From Candidatus Competibacteraceae bacterium (GTDB lineage Bacteria > Pseudomonadota > Gammaproteobacteria > Competibacterales > Competibacteraceae), in NCBI GenBank assembly GCA_012032855.1, contig JAAUQA010000202.1, positions 1 through 6,420 on the forward strand: a DNA stretch of 6,420 nucleotides, in the 5' to 3' direction. Under the pieces are notes generated by a model. The model was not told the DNA's origin. It made no database searches and was given only the letters and a program-made list of their open reading frames with translations. Made by a program: the position numbers and the translations under genes. This document shows, one piece after another, positions 1 to 5,536 of the stretch (the first letter of the stretch is position 1; each line of letters starts with the position of its first letter).

Positions 1-959
1 AATTGCACTTCATCATACCGGGCCGGCGCACGGCTCAACCGTTCCGGATTGAACTCCGCTGCCAATTCGTTCGCACTCATCCAATCGTCTTGAATATAGC
101 TATGGCCCAGGCGAGCCATATAGTTGTTCAACGCCTCGGGTAGATAACCGGCTTCGCGTAATTGCCGCAGACTGCGGCTGCCGTGGCGCTTGGATAAGGG
201 GCTGCCGTCAGCACCCACTAGCAAGGAGATATGGCCATAGTACGGGGTCGGCAAATCCAAGGCTTTTAGCAACAAGAGTTGGCGCGGGGTATTGGTTAGA
301 TGATCTTCGCCCCGCAACACATGGGTGACCGCCATGAGCGCATCGTCTACCGCGTTGGTGAAGAAAAACTGTGCGCTGCCGTCGGCGCGGCGGATGATGA
401 AATCGCCGATGTCGTCGGTTTGAAACCGCTGTGGGCCGCGCACCAGATCTTCGAACTCAACGACTTGCCCGGTCGGTACCCGGAAGCGTAAGGTGGGCTG
501 GATGCCGCGTTCCCGTCGCACCTCGCGTTCTGCTTCGTTCAGGCGGGCGCAAGTGCCCGGATAACGTGGCGGGCGACCCGCCGTCAGTTGCGCCTTGCGC
601 GATAAGGCCAATTCGGTCGGCGAACAAAAACAAGGATAAACTAACTCCTTGGACTCCAGTGCTTGATAATAACGGTCATACACCGCATCACGGGCTGACT
701 GAAAATAAGGCCCCGAATCACCTTCGACTTCCGGCCCTTCCTGCCAATCGAGTCCCAACCAACGCAAGTCTTCGAACAAGTCTCGGACATACGCGTCCTG
801 ACTGCGTTCTTGGTCGGTGTCTTCGATGCGCAGCAGCAACACACCGCTGTGCTTGAACGCCAGCAGGGCATTAAATAACGCCGTACGTGCATTACCTAAA
901 TGAATGTGTCCGGTCGGACTGGGAGCGAAACGAGTTTTTACCACGGTGCTGTTGGTCAT
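1..959 (-). CDS. gltX: Glutamyl-tRNA synthetase (GluRS), N-terminal 319 residues, cut by the left edge
   Basis: Cytoplasmic class I aminoacyl-tRNA synthetase that activates glutamate with ATP and loads it on tRNA-Glu. The frame is open from ATG at 959 to the window edge. Residues 10-24 carry the class I signature (RFAPSPTG, then HLGN at 20-23, the HIGH-type motif). [10 protein letters not shown] follows near residue 50. The KMSKS-type motif is LSKRH at 255-259. A CxC pair (C110, C112) plus Y133 and C137 match the zinc-binding insertion of E. coli GluRS, but residue 139 is Arg where E. coli has the His ligand, so zinc binding is uncertain. The text [14 protein letters not shown] near the edge is the usual approach to the anticodon-binding region; roughly 150 residues are missing, judged from a family length near 470. 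GlnRS is ruled out by the GluRS-type HIGH and KMSKS contexts. Whether it is the canonical enzyme or a GluRS2 specialised for tRNA-Gln cannot be decided. It is transcribed away from the cyclophilin operon. Confidence 0.97.
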   Translation of the reverse strand, partial: MTNSTVVKTRFAPSPTGHIHLGNARTALFNALLAFKHSGVLLLRIEDTDQERSQDAYVRDLFEDLRWLGLDWQEGPEVEGDSGPYFQSARDAVYDRYYQALESKELVYPCFCSPTELALSRKAQLTAGRPPRYPGTCARLNEAEREVRRERGIQPTLRFRVPTGQVVEFEDLVRGPQRFQTDDIGDFIIRRADGSAQFFFTNAVDDALMAVTHVLRGEDHLTNTPRQLLLLKALDLPTPYYGHISLLVGADGSPLSKRHGSRSLRQLREAGYLPEALNNYMARLGHSYIQDDWMSANELAAEFNPERLSRAPARYDEVQ

Positions 960-1054
960 GTTCAAGAGTTTCACGGAAAGCGGCTGTGGGGTTTGGCGAA
1001 TCGAACAAGCCCTATTATCATGCAAATTCATCCAAATTAAGCGAAAGGTTGATT
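960..1054. promoter_or_regulatory. Divergent promoter region between gltX and the cyclophilin-lpxH operon
   Basis: This 95-nt gap between two divergent starts must hold the leaders of both units. An AT-rich core at 1011-1040 contains TATTAT (1013-1018), a fair plus-strand -10 box, with a weak TTGGCG (993-998) upstream at a short 14-nt spacing. The same core read on the minus strand gives GATAAT (1014-1019), a candidate -10 for gltX. CAAATT occurs twice (1023-1028 and 1033-1038), one helical turn apart. The boxes are weak matches read by eye, so the location is supported better than the exact elements. Confidence 0.4.
1045..1048 (+). promoter_or_regulatory. Ribosome binding site deciding the PpiA-like start
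   Basis: AAGG lies 6 nt before the ATG at 1055. The open frame extends upstream past 900, but only this ATG has a Shine-Dalgarno sequence and gives a clean signal peptide, so longer starts are rejected. Confidence 0.7.
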
Positions 1055-1657
1055 ATGCCAAAAATATTTTTTGCCGGACTGGTGCTGTGTTTGTCGTCGT
1101 TCTGGGCTTGGGCCGGCGTACAGGTCAAAATGGAAACTAATTTAGGTCCCATCGTTTTGGAACTCGACGAGGAAAAAGCGCCTCAGTCGGTGGAAAACTT
1201 CCTGCAGTATGCGCAAGATGGATTTTATGACGGGACGATATTCCATCGAGTTATCAATGATTTCATGATCCAAGGCGGCGGCTTTGACGCCGATTACCAG
1301 AAAAAACCCACCCGTGACCCGATTGCCAACGAAGCCAAGAACAGCTTAAAAAACATTCGTGGCAGCATCGCGATGGCCCGCACCGGCAATCCTCATTCGG
1401 CCACTGCGCAATTTTTCATCAACGTCAAAGACAACACCTTTTTGGATTATCCCAGCCGCGACGGATGGGGATGACGCCGTGTTCGGCAAGGTCACCGAAG
1501 GCATGGAGACCGTGGACAAAATCCGTCAGATCCCCACCGGTTCCGGTGGGCCGTTCCCAAGTGATGCGCCGCAAACCCCGGTGATCATCGAAAAGTGACC
1601 GTCATCGAAGCTCCTGCGGCTCCGTCCGCCTCCACCGATAGCGAAAAAGGTGAATAA
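1055..1657 (+). pseudogene. ppiA: Periplasmic PpiA-like peptidyl-prolyl cis-trans isomerase (cyclophilin), disrupted by single-base frameshift(s)
   Basis: Cyclophilin-type proline isomerase assisting protein folding in the periplasm. Residues 1-20 form a signal peptide: Lys3, a hydrophobic core, and AWA before the predicted cut after residue 20. The cyclophilin domain shows FHRV (R65), F70, M71 and Q73 in FMIQGGG, and [17 protein letters not shown] with F121. The frame stops at 1472-1474 (TGA) straight after DGWG, while the expected AVFGKV continues one frame over from 1476. Removing G1473 would give [10 protein letters not shown], the usual family text. That second frame stops at 1596-1598 after PVIIEK. 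One extra G near 1595 would instead continue as VTVIEAP and end at 1655-1657, one nt before the ppiB ATG. I favour this longer form (200 residues, with an Ala/Ser/Pro-rich tail), so I end the gene at 1657; the minimal end is 1598. The two indels cancel in phase. Sequence error is the likeliest cause. The family assignment is firm; the exact end is not. Confidence 0.85.
1647..1650 (+). promoter_or_regulatory. Ribosome binding site deciding the ppiB start
   Basis: AAGG at 1647-1650, within a GAAAAAGG stretch, sits 8 nt before the ATG at 1659. An in-frame GTG at 1650 overlaps this site and would have no ribosome binding site of its own, so ATG 1659 is preferred. It also gives MIRFHTQHG, matching the MVTFHTNHG start of E. 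coli PpiB. Confidence 0.7.
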
Positions 1658-1658
1658 C

Positions 1659-2149
1659 ATGATCAGATTTCACACTCAACACGGCGCCATTGATATCGAA
1701 TTGGATCACGCCAAAGCGCCGGAATCGGCAGCTAATTTCCTGCAGTATGCTCAGGACGGTTTTTACAACGGCACCCTGTTCCACCGCGTCATTCCAGGGT
1801 TCATGGTCCAGGGTGGTGGCCTGGAACCCGGCATGAACCCAAAAAGAATCGTCCGGCCATCAAAAACGAAGCGGCCAACGGGTTGAAAAACACCGTCGGC
1901 ACCCTGTCCATGGCGCGCACCGGAGAGCCGCACTCGGCTACTTCGCAGTTTTTTATCAACGTTAACGATAACGATTTTCTGGACTACCCCGGTCAGGACG
2001 GCTGGGGCTATGCCGTGTTCGGCAAAGTTATTGCGGGTATGGAGGTGGTCAATCACATTGTCGGTGTGCCTACTACCAGCAAACAAGGTCATCAAAACGT
2101 GCCGGTTGAAGACGTGTTGATCGAAACAACCGAAGTGCTGGGGGAATAA
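1659..2149 (+). pseudogene. ppiB: Cytoplasmic PpiB-like peptidyl-prolyl cis-trans isomerase (cyclophilin), with one single-base frameshift
   Basis: Cyclophilin without a signal peptide, so presumably cytoplasmic, catalysing proline cis-trans isomerisation in nascent or misfolded proteins. Catalytic-site text: FHRV (R43), F48, M49 and Q51 in FMVQGGG, then [25 protein letters not shown] and [10 protein letters not shown]. After GMNPK (residue 62) the frame drifts and stops at 1884-1886. The family text [17 protein letters not shown] resumes in the -1 frame from 1844. One more A in the A-run 1841-1845 restores a 163-residue protein, essentially the length of E. coli PpiB (164), with the GM-to-KNE spacing equal to E. 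coli. It ends 6 nt before lpxH. The protein shares [10 protein letters not shown] with the upstream copy, so the two are close paralogues in tandem. A homopolymer indel is the simplest reading; recoding and true loss remain possible. Confidence 0.88.
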
Positions 2150-2155
2150 GTCTAC

Positions 2156-2884
2156 ATGACCACCCTGTTCATCTCCGATCTACACCTGGACTCGCGTCGC
2201 CCGTCAATCGTCGACCTGTTTCTGGATTTTCTGCAGCGACAAGCGCCTGAGGCCGAAGCGCTCTATATTCTCGGCGATCTGTTCGAGGTGTGGATCGGGG
2301 ATGACGATGATGCAGAATTAGGCAGCACCGTCGCCCAGGCATTGCAAAACCTGACGCAACAGGGCGTGCCAGTCTATCTATTGCACGGCAATCGGGATTT
2401 TCTAATCGGGCAACAGTTCGCCGCTGCGAGTGGCGTTCAACTCCTGCCCGAAACGCTAGTGATTGACCTATACGGAACGCCGACCCTGTTGATGCATGGC
2501 GACACCTTGTGCACGGACGATGTCAAGTATCAAGCGTTCCGTGCCCAGGTTCGCTCTTCCCGTTGGCAGTCGCAGATGCTGTCGCGCCCTTTGGAGGAAC
2601 GGCGTTTGCTAGGTCGGCAGCTCCGCGAAGAAAGCCAACAGGCGACGGCTGACAAACCACCTGAAATTACCGATGTCAATCCGCAAGCCGTAATTGCAAT
2701 TATGCGTGCGCTACAGGTTTACCAACTGATTCATGGACATACCCATCGTCCGGCGGTGCACTCACTGGAAATCGACCAGCAACCAGCCTGTCGCATGGTG
2801 TTGGGCGATTGGTACGCGCAGGGTAGTCTGTTGGTCTGCGATGACGAGGGTTGCCGACTGCACAGCTTGTCTCCGGTTGGCTGA
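2156..2884 (+). CDS. lpxH: UDP-2,3-diacylglucosamine diphosphatase LpxH
   Basis: Peripheral inner-membrane metallophosphoesterase that hydrolyses UDP-2,3-diacylglucosamine to lipid X and UMP, the fourth step of lipid A synthesis. All calcineurin-type metal ligands known from the E. coli enzyme are present at the same residue numbers: D8 and H10 (SDLHL), D41 (GDLFEVWIGDD), N79 with R80 (HGNRD), H114 (MHGD), H195 and H197 (GHTH). Length is 242 residues, normal for LpxH, and the frame is intact. ATG 2156 gives the standard N-terminus MTTLFISDLHL. A G-rich stretch at 2140-2145, inside the end of ppiB and 10 nt upstream, can serve as ribosome binding site, which suggests coupling to ppiB. The ppiB-lpxH adjacency is also found in E. 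coli. Confidence 0.98.
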   Translation: MTTLFISDLHLDSRRPSIVDLFLDFLQRQAPEAEALYILGDLFEVWIGDDDDAELGSTVAQALQNLTQQGVPVYLLHGNRDFLIGQQFAAASGVQLLPETLVIDLYGTPTLLMHGDTLCTDDVKYQAFRAQVRSSRWQSQMLSRPLEERRLLGRQLREESQQATADKPPEITDVNPQAVIAIMRALQVYQLIHGHTHRPAVHSLEIDQQPACRMVLGDWYAQGSLLVCDDEGCRLHSLSPVG

Positions 2885-2890
2885 GGTTAT

Positions 2891-2958
2891 GGTGGGCAAA
2901 ACTGTCCCAGCGGTGCTTAGGCGTGACCCGGGGTGGGCTACGCCCACTCCGGGATGCC
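2891..2958. repeat. REP-like palindromic element with a strong hairpin between convergent genes
   Basis: Positions 2927-2938 pair with 2942-2953 around a 3-nt TAC loop: 12 base pairs with a single G-T wobble, extended by GGC/GCC (2920-2922 with 2956-2958) across a small internal loop. Just upstream, TGGGCA (2893-2898) pairs with TGTCCCA (2903-2909) around AAAC with one bulged base, making a second, smaller hairpin with a related GGTGGGC start. The element lies between the stop codons of lpxH and maeB, where transcription from both sides meets. No T-run follows either side, so it is not a classic Rho-independent terminator. It may act as a bidirectional transcription or RNA-decay barrier. The GGGTGGGCTACGCCCAC look is typical of dispersed repeats in gammaproteobacterial genomes, which is an impression and not a search result. 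Confidence 0.6.
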
Positions 2959-2981
2959 AATACTCGGTTGATTGGTTAGAA

Positions 2982-5269
2982 TTACTTTATCGCCCGCTCC
3001 TCGGCTAATAATTGCGCCTGCACCACCGACATGGCGCTCATGTTGACTAACCCCCGCACCGAGATGGAATGCGTCACCACATGTACCGGCTGCGCCGCGC
3101 CAATCAGAATCGGTCCCACTGAAACGCCGTTGCCCAGTATTCTGAGCATATTGAAGGCGATATGGGCGGCATCAACGGTGGGCATGATCAGCAAATTAGC
3201 CTGTCCTTTGAGCCGGGCATTCGGCAAGGCGATATTACGCAGTTCTTCCGATAACGCGACATCGGCATTCATTTCGCCATCCACTTCTAATTCCGGCGCG
3301 CGGCTGCGCAAGATCATGGCCGCTTCGCGCATCTTCAATGAAGAGGCGGTATCGTAGGTGCCGAAATTAGAGCGCGATAACAGCGCGACCTTGGGCGTCA
3401 AGCCAAAGGCTCTGACTTCGTCGGCTGCCATTAGGGTCATCTCAACCAGTTCTTCGACGCTGGGGTCGGGGGTGACATGGGAATCGCCGATAAAATAAGT
3501 GCCGCTCGGCATAATCAGGCGCTCAGGGTGGAGAAGTCGTGAATGCTCTCCCATTTGCCGATGACATCACGGACAATTTGAATGTGTGAACCAAAGCGTC
3601 CGTTGGCACCGCACAACATCGCGTCGGCATCGCCGCGCCTCAGTGCTAAGGCCGCTACCACCGTCTCGTTGGTGCGCACCGCGACTTTGGCGTTTTCGGG
3701 GGAAATGCCGTGACGTCCCATGATCTCGTGGTAGGTCGACCAGTAGGCTTGAAAACGCTCATCCTGTAGCAGGTTAATCACCTCGAAATCCTGACCAAGC
3801 TTCATGCGCAGTCCCAGTTCCTGGATGCGATCTTCGATGACTGCGGGTCGACCGACTAGAATAGGCCAGGCGATCCTTTCATCAATGACCTGCTGAGTTG
3901 CCTGTAATACCCGGCGGTCTTCGCCTTCGGCGTAAACCAGTCGTTTGGGGCAATGCTTGGCGCGGGCAAAGATCGGTTTCATGACCATGCCCGATTTAAA
4001 GACGAATTCGGTCAAGCGATCAGTATAGGCGTCGAAATCCTCAATGGGCCGGGTCGCCACCCCGGATTCCATAGCCGCTCTCGCGGTTGCCGGCGCTAGT
4101 TGCACGATGAGGCGAGGGTCAAAGGGTTTCGGAATCAAGTACTCCGGCCCGAAACGCATTGGTTTTCCACCGTATGCCTTGGTGACGACTTCGGAAGTTT
4201 CAGCCATAGCCAAATCTGCCAATGCCCGTACACAGGCCAGCTTCATGGCTTCGTTGATGGTGGTTGCACCCACATCCAGCGCGCCCCGGAATATGAATGG
4301 GAAACACAGGACATTATTGACTTGGTTGGGGTAGTCGGAACGACCGGTGGCGATGATGGCATCCGGGCGGACCGCCTTGGCTTCTTCGGGCATGATCTCC
4401 GGTACCGGGTTGGCCAGCGCCAGAATCAGCGGATTTTCCGCCATATGTTCGAGCATCGCCGGTTTTAATACGCCGCCAGCAGATAGGCCTAGAAAAATAT
4501 CGGCGCCTTCGATAGCTTCAGCCAAGGTGCGCGCGCGGGTTTCTTGAGCGTAAACTGCTTTCCAAGGGTCCATCAATTCGGTGCGGCCCTGGTAAACCAC
4601 TCCGGCCAAATCGGTCACGGTGATGTTTTCTCGTGGTAACCCTAAGCTAACCAACAGATTTAAGCAGGCCAGGGATGCGGCACCAGCTCCCGATGCGACC
4701 AACTTTACTTTGGTGATGTCTTTGCCGACTACCCGTAATCCATTGGTTACCGCCGCTCCGACAATGATTGCGGTGCCGTGTTGGTCGTCGTGAAAGACGG
4801 GGATTTTCATCCGTTTCCGTAAGGTCTGTTCGACCTCAAAACATTCCGGTGCCTTGACATCTTCCAGATTGATACCGCCGAAAGTCGGTTCCAAACCGGC
4901 CACAATTTCAATAAAACGGGCCGGATCGTCGGCGTCCAACTCAATATCGAATACATCGATGTCAGCAAACTTTTTGAACAGAACCGCTTTACCTTCCATG
5001 ACCGGTTTAGCGGCCAACGGACCGATGTTACCCAGACCCAATACCGCTGTGCCATTGCTGATGACGGCAACCAGGTTGCCTCGCGCGGTCATCTGAGCGG
5101 CTTCTTGGGGATCGCCGACGATCGCCTCGCAAGCGGCGGCTACTCCCGGCGAATAGGCTAATGCCAGGTCACGTTGGGTGGCCAGCGGTTTAGTGGCGAT
5201 AATCGCCAGCTTACCCGGCCGGTGATTGCGGTGATACTGTAAAGCAGATTCTTTCAATTCGTCTGACAT
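2982..5269 (-). pseudogene. maeB: NADP-dependent malic enzyme MaeB (malic enzyme fused to phosphotransacetylase-like domain), with one single-base frameshift
   Basis: Decarboxylates malate to pyruvate and CO2 with reduction of NADP, supplying NADPH and pyruvate in the cytoplasm. Residues 1 to about 425 are the malic enzyme: AYSPGVA with Y39, [24 protein letters not shown] with K94, [10 protein letters not shown] with metal ligands E136 and D137, HDDQHGT with D161/D162, and the dinucleotide motif GAGAAS (194-199). From about 430 (KPIFARAK) to the end is the phosphotransacetylase-like domain. In E. coli MaeB that domain is known to be regulatory rather than catalytic. The frame stops at 3515-3517 after STLSA (residue 584), inside this second domain. 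Family text LIMPSGTYFIGDS resumes in the -1 frame. One extra base in the GG at 3518-3519 (plus strand) gives STLSALIMPSG, whose spacing equals E. coli, and a 762-residue protein (E. coli 759). Start ATG 5269 has AAAGG at 5279-5283, 9 nt upstream. The break is probably a sequence error; if real, a 584-residue protein lacking most of the regulatory domain would be made. Confidence 0.93.
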
Positions 5270-5323
5270 AAACCCTAACCTTTGTGAACTTTATTGTGCA
5301 GGGACCACCGAGTGCCTCTTCAA

Positions 5324-5357
5324 CCCGAATCACATGAATAGTAATCATGTGAACGGG
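5324..5357. repeat. Inverted repeat CACATGA-N7-TCATGTG upstream of maeB
   Basis: Perfect 7-nt arms at 5331-5337 and 5345-5351 flank a 7-nt AT-rich spacer. Outer arms CCCG (5324-5327) and CGGG (5354-5357) can pair as well. Arm and spacer size suit either a dimeric regulator site or an RNA hairpin in a long maeB leader. It lies 62 nt from the maeB start codon. Function is not known. Confidence 0.5.
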
Positions 5358-5469
5358 ATTCCTCCGCCGGGTGGTGAAAGGGATACCGAATCCCCTTAAT
5401 AAAAGTAGAACGCAAACGCTGAGTTGGAAACCATAGGGTTGATCGACTAAGGGATAGTGCTGTTGCAGC

Positions 5470-5508
5470 CAATGCATTGCGTAAACCAACTGAAACATTG
5501 ACAATGTT
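5470..5508. promoter_or_regulatory. Paired CAATG/CATTG palindromes upstream of the TPR gene, operator-like
   Basis: Two perfect palindromes lie close together: CAATGCATTG (5470-5479) and AACATTG-A-CAATGTT (5494-5508). Both are built from the same CATTG/CAATG half-site in opposite arrangement, with centres about 26.5 nt apart. The second overlaps the candidate -10 box GACAAT and ends 28 nt before the ATG at 5537, where a bound repressor would block transcription. No regulator gene is identifiable in the window, so the operator role is inference. Confidence 0.45.
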
Positions 5509-5536
5509 CAAGACAAACTCAAGCCGGTAACCGTGT

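Larger units (their letters stand above)
5270..5536. promoter_or_regulatory. Divergent intergenic region upstream of maeB and the winged-helix/TPR gene
   Basis: These 267 nt carry no credible gene. They hold the leaders of maeB (leftward) and the TPR gene (rightward). For maeB a weak pair is TTGAAG (minus strand, 5318-5323) and CACAAT (5293-5298), 19 nt apart. For the TPR gene TTGCGT (5478-5483) and GACAAT (5500-5505) are 16 nt apart. Several inverted repeats, listed separately, occupy the middle and right part. An imperfect hairpin GGGAT/ATCCC (5380-5384 with 5390-5394, 5-nt loop) lies between them. Confidence 0.5.

Noticed and set aside
431..892. Open frames on both strands inside gltX, such as a 141-codon plus-strand frame
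   Set aside because: They overlap a continuous, motif-complete GluRS frame and show no family-like text; they are shadows.
887..1054. Upstream extension of the PpiA-like frame to 887
   Set aside because: It would overlap the gltX start, bury the signal peptide inside the protein, and ignore the good ribosome binding site before ATG 1055.
2920..2958. Rho-independent terminator for lpxH or maeB
   Set aside because: The stem is strong enough, but no T-run follows on either strand, so I call it a REP-like repeat with possible terminator-like effect.
3031..3357. Plus-strand 108-codon frame antisense to maeB
   Set aside because: It lies opposite well-conserved MaeB C-terminal domain text and has no independent support.
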